64,000 bases of DNA from an uncultured Pelagibacteraceae bacterium (GTDB lineage: Bacteria > Pseudomonadota > Alphaproteobacteria > Pelagibacterales > Pelagibacteraceae): NCBI GenBank assembly GCA_902576045.1, contig CACGTU010000002.1, forward strand, positions 1 through 64,000, given 5' to 3'. The notes under the pieces were generated by a model that saw only the letters and a list, made by a program, of their open reading frames with translations, was not told where the DNA came from and made no database searches. Numbering within the stretch: the first letter of the stretch is position 1; every line of letters starts with the position of its first letter. This document shows, piece by piece, positions 37,929-46,813 of the stretch. Both the position numbers and the translations under genes were made by a program.

Positions 37929-38861
37929 ATGAAATTATCATCTGAAAAAGTAGATGTGAAGAAAACCTATCTTGCTGTGACTACGATGCTCATGGCTATA
38001 CTTTGTATAGATTTATACATGGTTGTGATAAAATTTCTTGGTGATGAATATTCTGTTATTCAACTAGCTGTTTTTAGAAATGCAGCGGGAATTATTCCTT
38101 TAATTCTTCTAATAATATTCACGAAAGAATATTTTTCAATTTTTCGAAAAATTGACAAAAAATTTTTAATTTTAAGTTTTTTTAGAGGTTTGGCATTTTT
38201 ATCAATGAATATATTTGTATTTATTTCTGTAATAAATTTAGAGTTTGCAACAGCAATGACTTTGACATTTTCATCACCATTTTTCATTGTAATTTTATCT
38301 ATATTTTTTTTGAAAGATAAAGTTGGTAAATATAGATGGTCTGCAATTTTTTTAGGTTTCTTTGGTGTTGTTCTAATTATGAAACCAACCAGTGAGATAT
38401 TTAGTTTTTATTCAATATTTCCAATTATGACTGCATTTGCATGGGCGATCAGTGTTATAATACTTAAATTTATTCCCGAAGGTCATTCAACTGCAAAAAT
38501 ACAATTATACTCATTAATTTTTAACGTACTGGGTGGAATAGTATTATTTTTTATAACCAGCGGCCATGTTGAAATCAAAAATGTTCAAGACTTTTTTTTA
38601 ATGACACTAACTGGTATTCTTGGTGGTACAGCTGCTATTTTATTTATTTATTCTTATAGATTAATCTCCGCAAGTAAAATGGCATCATTTGAATATTTAG
38701 GAATACCATCATCATTTGTATTGGGGTGGATATTTTTTAATGAGGCACCTTGGGCTCAACTTTTTCCTGGCGTTATTTTAATAATATTAGCTGGTATGAT
38801 AATTATTTGGAGAGATAAGGTTAATGAGAAAAGTATAAAAGGTAATAAACAAATTAACTAG
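37929..38861 (+). CDS. EamA/DMT-family transporter (second)
   Basis: A 310-residue inner-membrane protein with about ten hydrophobic segments, two EamA repeats and a C-terminal GVILIILAGMIIIWRDKVNEK of the RarD/YdcZ-like DMT group. It differs from the first EamA protein in every region I compared. It is divergent from the alcohol dehydrogenase, and its stop overlaps the convergent proV stop by 8 bases. The substrate is unknown. Confidence 0.85.
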   Translation: MKLSSEKVDVKKTYLAVTTMLMAILCIDLYMVVIKFLGDEYSVIQLAVFRNAAGIIPLILLIIFTKEYFSIFRKIDKKFLILSFFRGLAFLSMNIFVFISVINLEFATAMTLTFSSPFFIVILSIFFLKDKVGKYRWSAIFLGFFGVVLIMKPTSEIFSFYSIFPIMTAFAWAISVIILKFIPEGHSTAKIQLYSLIFNVLGGIVLFFITSGHVEIKNVQDFFLMTLTGILGGTAAILFIYSYRLISASKMASFEYLGIPSSFVLGWIFFNEAPWAQLFPGVILIILAGMIIIWRDKVNEKSIKGNKQIN

Positions 38862-39900
38862 CAGATCTCATTGATTTCAACACAATAGAACGGTCAATTT
38901 CACCTAGCAAGTCTCCAGTTTCTGAACAAATAACGGGAAATTTTTTATCTGTATCAACAAGTTTTTCTATTAAAGTTTCAATTTTGGAATTGTCAGGAAT
39001 GCAATCTGATTTAGATGAATAAAGTTTTTTAGTATCATCACAACAATCTTTTCTCATTACTTTTCCTGCACTTAAAACTTTATACTTTGGTACATCCTCA
39101 CAAAAATCTTTTACATATTGATCCTTAGGATTTGCAACAATTTCTTCGGGTGTTCCTATTTGTGATACTTCTCCATCTTTCATTATTGCAATATGATCTG
39201 CCATTTTGATTGCCTCTAAAAAGTCGTGAGTAATAAACACCATAGTTTTTTTTACTTTTTCTTGAATACTTAATAGTTCGTCTTGCATTTCTCTTCTTAT
39301 GAGTGGGTCAAGTGCAGAGAAAGGCTCGTCAAATATTAAAATTTCAGGATCTACAGCCAATGCTCTTGCTAAACCGACCCGTTGTTGCATCCCGCCTGAT
39401 AATTCTCGAGGATAATTATTTTGCCATCCATCTAAACCCACCATTTTTAAAACTTCCATTGATTTTTCAATTCTCTCAATTTTTTTGCTTCCCCTTACTT
39501 CTAGACCGTAACCAATATTTTCTACAACTGTCCTATGTGGAAAAAGTCCAAAATGTTGAAAAACCATACTCATTTTATTTCTTCTCAAATCTAGAAGCTC
39601 TCTATTACTCATCTTTGTTACATCTACATCATCCATTTTGACTGTTCCTGAAGTTGGTTCTATTAGTCTTGAAATGCATCTTACTAATGTTGATTTTCCG
39701 CTTCCTGACAAACCCATTACAACAAAAGTTTCACCTTTTTGAATTGAAAAACTTACATCTTTAACGGCAACTACATGTCCAGTTTTCTCTTGTACTTCTT
39801 TAATTGATAATTTCGGATCCAGTTCCTTCATTACTCTTTTTTCATCAGGCCCAAAAAGTTTCCAAATATTTGAACAAGTTATTTTTGAAGAACCACTCAT
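38854..39900 (-). CDS. proV: Glycine betaine/proline-type ABC transporter ATP-binding protein (ProV/OpuAA)
   Basis: A 348-residue ATPase of an osmolyte importer. It has Walker A GLSGSGKS, signature LSGGMQQR and Walker B ILIFDEPFSALDP, and the OpuA-type opening FGPDEKRVMKELDP that distinguishes ProV/OpuAA from polar amino-acid ATPases. The C-terminal extension from about residue 285 resembles a single reduced CBS repeat (FPVICSETGDLLGEIDRS), where OpuA usually has two for ionic-strength sensing. It contains CDDTKKLYSSKSDCIPD with an unusual cysteine group (also KDCC just before). It is divergent from proW with a 77-base shared control region. Confidence 0.94.
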   Translation of the reverse strand: MSGSSKITCSNIWKLFGPDEKRVMKELDPKLSIKEVQEKTGHVVAVKDVSFSIQKGETFVVMGLSGSGKSTLVRCISRLIEPTSGTVKMDDVDVTKMSNRELLDLRRNKMSMVFQHFGLFPHRTVVENIGYGLEVRGSKKIERIEKSMEVLKMVGLDGWQNNYPRELSGGMQQRVGLARALAVDPEILIFDEPFSALDPLIRREMQDELLSIQEKVKKTMVFITHDFLEAIKMADHIAIMKDGEVSQIGTPEEIVANPKDQYVKDFCEDVPKYKVLSAGKVMRKDCCDDTKKLYSSKSDCIPDNSKIETLIEKLVDTDKKFPVICSETGDLLGEIDRSIVLKSMRSAS

Positions 39901-39977
39901 AATTTCTTTATATTAAGATCAAAATAGACAATATTTTCCTTTAAATGTAAAATAATATATTTTAACTTATAAATACA

Positions 39978-42101
39978 ATGGATGTAGTCCAAAAAACAAT
40001 AGAAAATAAAAATAATACAAAAAGTATTATAAAATATTCATTGGTATTATTAGTTTTTTTTGGAGCCTTATTTCTTTCAAGTCAAAATGACGGACCATCA
40101 AAATTTCCTAAAGTTGTAACTGATGAATTTACTTTTACAGCATGGGTAAATGAAGGAGAAGATTATCTAAAGAAAAATTACAGATGGATTACAAAAATTT
40201 TAGCAAATTACATTAAAGCTGGTTATTATTTTTTAGAAGATTTTTTGCTTGAGTCACCTTGGGTTTTAGTCGCCGCAATTTTAACTCTTCCTTGTTTTAT
40301 AGCTGGTGGGCTAAGATTAGGCTTGTTTTCATGCTTTGTAATTTATTTTTGGGGAGCTGTTGGAATGTGGGAAGCATCTCTACAAACACTTGCTTTGATG
40401 GGATTATCAGTTTTCTTATGTGTATTTTTTGGAGTATTACTTGGAATAGCGTGCTCTCAGAGTGATAGATTTGAAAATTTTATGAAACCTGTTTTGGACA
40501 CAATGCAGGTTATGCCCGCTTTTGTTTATTTATTTCCTGCATTATTTTTTTTCGGTATTGGAGGGGCACCTGCAATATTGGCTACAATGATTTATTCAAT
40601 GCCACCAATAATTCGATTAACCAACACTGGTATTCGACAAGTTTCAAAAGAAACTGTAGAGTCTGCAACTTCGTTTGGTTCAAGTAAATTGCAATTATTA
40701 TTAAAAATTAAAATTCCTATGTCACTGCCAAGTATTATGATGGGCATCAATCAAGTTATTATGATGGCGTTAGCTCTTGTTGTATTAGCATGTTTTATTG
40801 GTGCAGAAGGGATTGGTGGACAAGTATGGCAAGCAATAAGAAGACTTGATGTCGGATGGGCAATGGAAGGTGGTCTTTGTATTTTATTCATGGCAATAAT
40901 GTTTGATAGATTTAGTAAAGCTTGCAGTAATAAAGAAGATAAACTTCCATCAAATGTAAAAAAATTTCATTTACTTCCTCAAAATTTAGAAAAATATAAA
41001 ATTGCAAGAATTTTGGAAATGCCTTTAGATATTACGAGCAAAATTTTAGACTTTATATGTATTAAATTTACAAATTTTATTGCATCTTTCACAAGTATTT
41101 TAATTTCTATTTTCAATAAAAATACTGCAAATGATATCGGCGAATTTATAAGTGGAAGATTTTATTTGATTCCATCATTGATAGCTTTATTTATTATTTC
41201 ATTCATAGACTCGAATTTATATGAAATAGGAACTTTTCCTAAAGAGTGGAAGTTATCAATAAGACAACCGATTTCTAATGCTGTAGAGTCTTTGACAGTT
41301 GATCCAGGCTTTATTGCATTTTCTAAAGGATTAAGAGGATTTGTTTATCTAAATTTGTTAAGGCCTTTAGATATTTTTTTAACTCATACGCCATGGTGGT
41401 ATACATTAGCAGTTTTTGCAAGTATCGGATATTTTACAGTTGGATTAAGATTTGCAATTATTACAATAATACTTCTATTGTTTATTGGAGCTTGTGGAAT
41501 ATGGCCCCAATCGATGATTACGTTATCCTCGGTTTTAGTCTCAGTATTGTTATGTTTTATAATAGGAGTGCCTCTTGGTATAATAGCCTCTTACAGCGAA
41601 AGATTTAAAAATATTCAAGATGTTGTGCTAGATGCTATGCAAACTCTTCCATATTTTTGTTATTTAATTCCAGTTTTAATGTTTTTTGGAGGTGGAATAG
41701 TTTCTGCAGTTCTGGCTACAGTAATATATTCTATACCTCCTATAATAAGATTAACCGCGCTAGGATTAACTCAAGTATCTGGTACCTATTCAGAAGTTTC
41801 TAGATCTTTTGGTGGATCACTTTTGCAAACTCTTAATAAGGTAAAATTTCCTTTAGCTATACCAAGTTTAGTAATAGGTTTTAATCAAACTGTAATTATG
41901 GCGTTTGCAATGCAAATTGTTACTCCACTTATAGGTGGAAAAGGACTAGGTCTAGAGGTTTTTAATGGATTAGCTAGATCTGATACTGGAAGAGGATTGG
42001 CAGCAGGTGTTGGGATAGTCCTTCTAGCAATTATAATCGATAGAATAAGCCTTGCTTGGACAAAAAAACAAAGAATAGCATTAGGTTTAGCCAAAAAATA
42101 A
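39978..42101 (+). CDS. proW: Glycine betaine/proline-type ABC transporter permease, tandem-duplicated (ProW)
   Basis: A 707-residue inner-membrane protein with two complete OpuAB/ProW permease modules in one chain, each of about six to seven segments. The coupling loops are near residues 225-250 (SATSFGSSKLQLLLKIKIP) and 600-630 (VSRSFGGSLLQTLNKVKFP). A standard ProW/OpuAB is about 280-400 residues and acts as a homodimer; here a covalent dimer is expected. The two halves differ in several places, so they may have split roles. The next gene starts on the base after its stop, and proX is further along, giving a proW-molybdoenzyme-gcvT-like-proX operon. Confidence 0.93.
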   Translation: MDVVQKTIENKNNTKSIIKYSLVLLVFFGALFLSSQNDGPSKFPKVVTDEFTFTAWVNEGEDYLKKNYRWITKILANYIKAGYYFLEDFLLESPWVLVAAILTLPCFIAGGLRLGLFSCFVIYFWGAVGMWEASLQTLALMGLSVFLCVFFGVLLGIACSQSDRFENFMKPVLDTMQVMPAFVYLFPALFFFGIGGAPAILATMIYSMPPIIRLTNTGIRQVSKETVESATSFGSSKLQLLLKIKIPMSLPSIMMGINQVIMMALALVVLACFIGAEGIGGQVWQAIRRLDVGWAMEGGLCILFMAIMFDRFSKACSNKEDKLPSNVKKFHLLPQNLEKYKIARILEMPLDITSKILDFICIKFTNFIASFTSILISIFNKNTANDIGEFISGRFYLIPSLIALFIISFIDSNLYEIGTFPKEWKLSIRQPISNAVESLTVDPGFIAFSKGLRGFVYLNLLRPLDIFLTHTPWWYTLAVFASIGYFTVGLRFAIITIILLLFIGACGIWPQSMITLSSVLVSVLLCFIIGVPLGIIASYSERFKNIQDVVLDAMQTLPYFCYLIPVLMFFGGGIVSAVLATVIYSIPPIIRLTALGLTQVSGTYSEVSRSFGGSLLQTLNKVKFPLAIPSLVIGFNQTVIMAFAMQIVTPLIGGKGLGLEVFNGLARSDTGRGLAAGVGIVLLAIIIDRISLAWTKKQRIALGLAKK

Positions 42102-44432
42102 ATGACCAAAAATAAAGGTCTGCCTTTAACAAGTAACCATTGGGGTACTTATAGAGCTAAAGTTAAAAATGGTAAGGTTGAGGAACTTGTTGGATGGGAA
42201 CATGATAAAGACCCATCACCTATTGCACAAGGAATTGTTGATGTTCTAGACGGACCAACACGTATCGATAAGCCAATGGTTAGAAAAAGTTGGCTAGAAA
42301 AAGGTCCAGGGGCAAACAATAATTTAAGAGGCGTTGAACCATTTATTGCAGTCACTTGGGATAAAGCAGAGGAACTTGTAGCAAACGAAATTAATAGAGT
42401 AAAAGAGAAACATGGGAACTCCTCTATATTTGGCGGTTCATATGGATGGGCCAGTGCAGGAAGATTTCATCATGCCCAAAGCCAATTACACAGATTTTTA
42501 AATTGTGTTGGTGGATATACTAGATCAAAATTTACATACAGTTTTGCTGCTGCAGAGGCGATGGTCCCTCATATTCTTGGGAGTTATCGTGCTTATCTTG
42601 ATACATGCACTAGTTGGGAGTCTATAAAAAAAAATACTGAAGTTTTTCTCTGTTTTGGTGGAATACCAATTAAAAATGGTCAAATTTCTCAAGGTGGGAC
42701 GGGTCATCATTATCAAAAGGAAAATTTAATTGAATCTGCAAATTCAGGAATAGAGTTTATAAATGTTAGTCCACTTAAATCAGATTTAATTAATGAGGTT
42801 AGTGGTGAATGGATTGCAGCAAGACCTAACACAGACACTGCCTTAATGTTAGGGATGGCTCACACAATTTATTCTGAAGGACATAGTGATACTAATTTCT
42901 TAAATAAATATACAGAGGGCTTTGATAAATTTTTACCTTACCTTTTGGGAAAAAATGATGGCGTAGTAAAGAATGCTGAATGGGCTTCAAATATTTGTGA
43001 AATTTCAGCATCTAAAATTAAAGAACTAGCTATAAAAATTGTAAAAAAAAGAAGTATGATATCTATTAGTTGGTCCTTAACAAGACAAGATCATGGTGAA
43101 CAACCGTTTTGGATGGCAATTATGCTTGCTTCTATGATAGGTCAAATTGGATTACCAGGAGGTGGGTTTGGTTTTGGTTATAGTGCTACCAATTTTATAG
43201 GTGGTCAATTTAAAGTTTTACCTGGAGCAGCATTTCCACAATCTGAAAATAAAATAGAGAATTTTATACCAGTTGCACGAATTAGTGATCTTTTACTGAA
43301 CCCAGGAAAAAAATTTGACTTTAATGGAAATTCATATGTCTATCCAGATACTAAAATAGTTTATTGGGCTGGTGGAAATCCTTTTCATCATCACCAGGAC
43401 TTAAATAGACTAATAAAAGCTTGGGAAAAACCAGATACAATAATTTCAAATGAATGGTGCTGGAATACGCTTGCGAAAAGATCTGATATCGTTTTGCCTT
43501 GCACTACTCCTCTTGAGAGAACAGACATAATGATGACGCCCAGGGATCCATTTGTAGTATCTATGGATAAAATAATAGAACCTTATGGACAATCTAAAAA
43601 TGATTTTGAAATTTTTGCAAATATTGCAAAAAAAATGGGTATTGAGGAAAAATTTACTGAGGGAAAAAGTCAAGATGAGTGGCAAGAATGGATTTATAAA
43701 CAAACATTTGATAGAGCAGCGGCTGCAAATATTGAGATACCTAAATATGAAAAGTTCAGAGAGCAAAAATGGTTTAAAATTAGCGATCCAACAGAACCAA
43801 TAATAATGTTGAAAGATTTTAGAGAAGATCCTAAAAAAAATCCACTTAATACACCAAGTGGTAAAATAGAAATTTTCTCGAAGACCGTGGCCGACTTTAA
43901 TTATGATGATTGTCCAGGACACCCAGTATGGTTTGAACCTTGTGAATGGTTGGGCAAAGTAAATAAAAAATATCCGCTTCACTTAATATCAAATCAACCG
44001 AAAAATAAACTACACAGCCAAATGGATCACGGAAAATATAGTAAGTCATTTAAAATAAATGAGAGAGAGCCGCTTGAAATTAATACTATAGATGCAAAAA
44101 AACGTAATTTAAAAAATGGAGATGTAGTTAAAATGTTTAATGATAGAGGATCTTGTTTAGCTGGTATAAAAATCACAGATGATGTAATGCAAGGAGTAGT
44201 ACAAATGAGTACTGGTGCTTGGTATGATCCAGAAAATCCTACTCAAGATGGAAGTATGTGTAAACATGGTAATCCAAATGTATTAACACCCGACAAAGGC
44301 ACATCTAAACTTGGACAAGGTCCAATTGCACATTCTTGTCTTATTGAGATCGAAAAATATAATGATACGCTTCCAGAATTAACTGCATTTGATCCACCAA
44401 CAATTTTAAGATCTAAAGCAAAAACAAATTAG
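42102..44432 (+). CDS. Molybdopterin oxidoreductase of the DMSO/TMAO/biotin-sulfoxide reductase family, cytoplasmic form
   Basis: A 776-residue molybdoenzyme without a Tat signal or an N-terminal [4Fe-4S] cysteine motif. It opens LTSNHWGTYRAKV and DKDPSPIAQ, as in BisC. Active-site residues match Rhodobacter DMSO reductase: Y114 and W116 in GGSYGW, then the molybdenum-ligand serine S147 31 residues on in FTYSFAAAE. Later blocks include SWSLTRQDHGEQPFWM and the C-terminal STGAWYDPENP cofactor domain. It should reduce an S- or N-oxide or run in reverse in the cytoplasm. It starts on the base after the proW stop. The real substrate is unknown; sulfoxide or N-oxide forms of imported osmolytes are my inference. 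Confidence 0.92.
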   Translation: MTKNKGLPLTSNHWGTYRAKVKNGKVEELVGWEHDKDPSPIAQGIVDVLDGPTRIDKPMVRKSWLEKGPGANNNLRGVEPFIAVTWDKAEELVANEINRVKEKHGNSSIFGGSYGWASAGRFHHAQSQLHRFLNCVGGYTRSKFTYSFAAAEAMVPHILGSYRAYLDTCTSWESIKKNTEVFLCFGGIPIKNGQISQGGTGHHYQKENLIESANSGIEFINVSPLKSDLINEVSGEWIAARPNTDTALMLGMAHTIYSEGHSDTNFLNKYTEGFDKFLPYLLGKNDGVVKNAEWASNICEISASKIKELAIKIVKKRSMISISWSLTRQDHGEQPFWMAIMLASMIGQIGLPGGGFGFGYSATNFIGGQFKVLPGAAFPQSENKIENFIPVARISDLLLNPGKKFDFNGNSYVYPDTKIVYWAGGNPFHHHQDLNRLIKAWEKPDTIISNEWCWNTLAKRSDIVLPCTTPLERTDIMMTPRDPFVVSMDKIIEPYGQSKNDFEIFANIAKKMGIEEKFTEGKSQDEWQEWIYKQTFDRAAAANIEIPKYEKFREQKWFKISDPTEPIIMLKDFREDPKKNPLNTPSGKIEIFSKTVADFNYDDCPGHPVWFEPCEWLGKVNKKYPLHLISNQPKNKLHSQMDHGKYSKSFKINEREPLEINTIDAKKRNLKNGDVVKMFNDRGSCLAGIKITDDVMQGVVQMSTGAWYDPENPTQDGSMCKHGNPNVLTPDKGTSKLGQGPIAHSCLIEIEKYNDTLPELTAFDPPTILRSKAKTN

Positions 44433-44442
44433 AGAGATTAAA

Positions 44443-45618
44443 TTGGGAAATCTACAAGAAGAATCTGATCTTAACAAAACCATTAAAATTAGTGCAAGAA
44501 GATTTGAAGAGTCTCCTTACATTGAAAGAACCAATAGTCCTAAAATGGTCCGTGGCGTTTATGCAGGAAGATATTTTCCAATATCAATAGGTGAAGATCC
44601 AATCGAAAAATATTGGCTACTAAGACAGAAAGCATTAATTTTTGATGTTCCAGAAAAGCCAGTGGAAATTTCAGGTAAGGATGCAATTCCCTTTTTAGAA
44701 AAAATATTAACAAGAAAAATTTCATCAATAAAAGAAGGTAGAGGTTATTATTCATTAGCGTGCACTCCCCAAGGTGGGATTTTTATGGATGGAGTAATTT
44801 TTAAATTTAATGATAATAAATTTTGGTATGTACAAGCTGACGGTCCGTTTGAAGATTGGTTATTAGCCCATAGTGAAAATTTTGATGTAAAAATATCAGA
44901 TCCGAAGTCAAGGGTTCTACAAATTCAAGGTCCTGCTTCAATTGATATTATGAAAGCTGCATCAAAAGGAAATATAGATGAAAGCATGCCATATTTTAGA
45001 TCAGGTTTTTTTAAACTTGGTGGACAAGATTTATATGTTTCAAGAACTGGTTTCACAAACGAGCTTGGTTTTGAAATTTATTCTGATGGGTATAAGACAG
45101 ACCACTTAGCTCTTTGGGATCACCTTATGGAATGTGGAAAGCCTTTTGGGATGGAATTATCATCCTCTCGTGCAATGACTATAAGAAGAATTGAAGGAGG
45201 AATATTTGGGAATTTAACTGATATTGATACAACTATGACACCCTTTGAGGCTGGTTTAGAATTTTTTGTAAATATGGATAAAGGTGATTTTATTGGAAGG
45301 GAAGCGTTATCAAAAAAAAATAAAGGAACATGTTTGTTTGGTGTTACTTGTGAAACTGATACACCAACTTCTGGAAGTAAAGTTATAGAAGGTGATAATG
45401 TTGTTGGACATATAACTGCGGGTGTACCCTCACCTACATTAAAACTTGGAATCGGATATGTGAGATTTTATGAACCGAAAGAATGGCCTGGAAAAAAGTT
45501 AAAGTTAGAATTACCTAATGGCACAATCCATGACTGTAATGTTGTTAAATTACCATTTTTTGATCATGAAAAAAAAATTGTTAAAGGAATAGACCGTACA
45601 ATCCCAAATAAACCATAA
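44443..45618 (+). CDS. GcvT-family tetrahydrofolate-dependent methyltransferase/demethylase
   Basis: A 391-residue protein of the aminomethyltransferase/DmdA/sarcosine-dimethylglycine oxidase C-terminal family. Family blocks are FDVPEKPVEISGKDA, GRGYYSLACTPQGGIFMDG, VLQIQGPAS, SRTGFTNELGFEIY, GMELSSSRAMTIRRIEGGI and FEAGLEFFVN. It lacks a dehydrogenase domain. It could be a DmdA-like DMSP demethylase relative or another folate demethylase; the true GcvT of glycine cleavage is less likely away from gcvH/gcvP. The start is TTG at 44443 with an AGAGAGA ribosome site; the first ATG would remove 30 conserved residues. It lies 10 bases after the molybdoenzyme gene and 123 before proX. Confidence 0.88.
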   Translation: MGNLQEESDLNKTIKISARRFEESPYIERTNSPKMVRGVYAGRYFPISIGEDPIEKYWLLRQKALIFDVPEKPVEISGKDAIPFLEKILTRKISSIKEGRGYYSLACTPQGGIFMDGVIFKFNDNKFWYVQADGPFEDWLLAHSENFDVKISDPKSRVLQIQGPASIDIMKAASKGNIDESMPYFRSGFFKLGGQDLYVSRTGFTNELGFEIYSDGYKTDHLALWDHLMECGKPFGMELSSSRAMTIRRIEGGIFGNLTDIDTTMTPFEAGLEFFVNMDKGDFIGREALSKKNKGTCLFGVTCETDTPTSGSKVIEGDNVVGHITAGVPSPTLKLGIGYVRFYEPKEWPGKKLKLELPNGTIHDCNVVKLPFFDHEKKIVKGIDRTIPNKP

Positions 45619-45678
45619 AATGGTCAATAGACCGCATTTTTAATCTATAAATGTATTGGGTATTGAATTTATATACAG

Positions 45679-45708
45679 TTTACATTCACTTAAATTTTGA
45701 GCTAGAAT
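45679..45708 (+). promoter_or_regulatory. Candidate sigma-70 promoter for proX
   Basis: TTTACA (45679-45684) and TAGAAT (45703-45708) are separated by 18 bases in the 123-base gap before proX, with the ATG 33 bases after the -10 element. It would let the abundant binding protein be expressed independently of the upstream operon. AT-rich sequence makes such matches easy, so it is a candidate only. Confidence 0.45.
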
Positions 45709-45741
45709 AAACTTTTAAATTTAAAAAAGAGGATAAAACAT

Positions 45742-46755
45742 ATGAAGTTATCAAAAACAATATCAGCACTATTTTTATCTTTAGTGCTTATGGTAGGTAG
45801 TTTTGGAACAGCAAATGCTGCTAAAAGACTACATGCTGCTATTGCTGACTGGACAGGTGGAATAATTACTTGTGAAGTGGCTGTAGCAATTCTCGAAAGA
45901 GAAATGGGTTATAAAATTAAACAAACAGTATTTCCTTCAGGAACTGGTCTATGGGAAGCTATTGCAGCTGGTGAGCTAGATTTTGCTTGTGAGAGCTGGC
46001 CAAGTTATGCTGAAGCAGATGATGTAATGTTTAATGAAGATTTAATTTATGATGGCAAAGTAGTAAAATCTTACAAAGGCGATGGAACAGTTGACCTTTT
46101 AGGAACTACTGGAATTATAGGTATGTCAGATTACTGGATACCAAAATATGCTGCAGATGAATTAGGTATCAAAACTTGGAGAGACCTAAACAAACATAAA
46201 GCTAAATTTGCAACTATTGAGACAGGTGGTAAAGGAAGACTAATTGGTTGTCCAGTAGCTGGTTGGAACTGTCATGATCAAAAAAGACTAGATCTTTTAG
46301 GAATTGATTTCCAAGCAGATGAGCTAGGTACAGAAGCTGCTGCAATTGCAGAAGCTAAGGCTGCTTACATGAGAAAAGAACCATTCTTATTATACCTATG
46401 GTCACCACATTGGTTTTTTGGAGAGTTTGACATGGTAGGTGTTCAACTTCCTGAGTACGCAACTTGTGAAGGTGATACATTTACCGAAGCAAACAACTGG
46501 AAGACTTGTGGTACAAAAGGATGGCCTGCAACTGGATGGGACAAAGACTATACCATGAACTATGGAAATCCTGCTACTTTTGCTAAGGCGGAACATGCTG
46601 ATGCAAAAGCTTTTTTTGAAAGAATGAGATTAGAAAATATTGACCAAGCTAAAATGTTAGTAGAAGTTGATATCAAAAAAAGAGATGTTAAAGAAGTTGT
46701 TAACGAGTGGTTAGACAACAATCCTGATAAATGGAAAAGTTGGTTACCAAAATAG
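45742..46755 (+). CDS. proX: Glycine betaine/proline-type ABC transporter substrate-binding protein (ProX/OpuAC)
   Basis: A 337-residue periplasmic binding protein that delivers quaternary amine or sulfonium osmolytes to ProVW. The signal peptide runs from MKLSKTISALFLSLVLMVG to ANA, with cleavage before AKRLHAAIADWTGG. Aromatic clusters (DYWIPKYAADELG, LYLWSPHWFFGEFD) are suitable for binding methylated ammonium groups by cation-pi contact. CPVAGWNCHD and YATCEGDTF contain four cysteines that could form disulfides. The AGAGGAT ribosome site is good. A strong terminator follows. The protein is larger than E. coli ProX, as seen in SAR11 and other alphaproteobacterial OpuAC proteins. Confidence 0.94.
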   Translation: MKLSKTISALFLSLVLMVGSFGTANAAKRLHAAIADWTGGIITCEVAVAILEREMGYKIKQTVFPSGTGLWEAIAAGELDFACESWPSYAEADDVMFNEDLIYDGKVVKSYKGDGTVDLLGTTGIIGMSDYWIPKYAADELGIKTWRDLNKHKAKFATIETGGKGRLIGCPVAGWNCHDQKRLDLLGIDFQADELGTEAAAIAEAKAAYMRKEPFLLYLWSPHWFFGEFDMVGVQLPEYATCEGDTFTEANNWKTCGTKGWPATGWDKDYTMNYGNPATFAKAEHADAKAFFERMRLENIDQAKMLVEVDIKKRDVKEVVNEWLDNNPDKWKSWLPK

Positions 46756-46777
46756 TTATTTATTAATTATTTAAATT

Positions 46778-46813
46778 AAAGGGCTTTGATTAATTTCAAG
46801 GCCCTTTTTTTTT
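46778..46813 (+). terminator. Intrinsic terminator of the proW-proX operon
   Basis: AAAGGGCTTTGA pairs with TTCAAGGCCCTTT (one G-T pair) around a 6-base loop, and the + strand continues with a run of nine T's. It is 23 bases after the proX stop. The complement also has a partial T-rich exit, so it may stop the convergent rpoZ transcript too; the rpoZ stop lies just inside it. Confidence 0.9.

Noticed and set aside
43446-43982. 178-residue open frame antisense to the molybdoenzyme
   Set aside because: It is fully antisense to a gene with intact active-site motifs, has a low-complexity Phe/Ile-rich product and no ribosome site. AT-rich coding strands readily open such antisense frames.
44443-45618. 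Calling this gene dmdA or gcvT
   Set aside because: The fold family is clear, but residues that separate DmdA, GcvT and other demethylases cannot be judged without an alignment, so no symbol is given.
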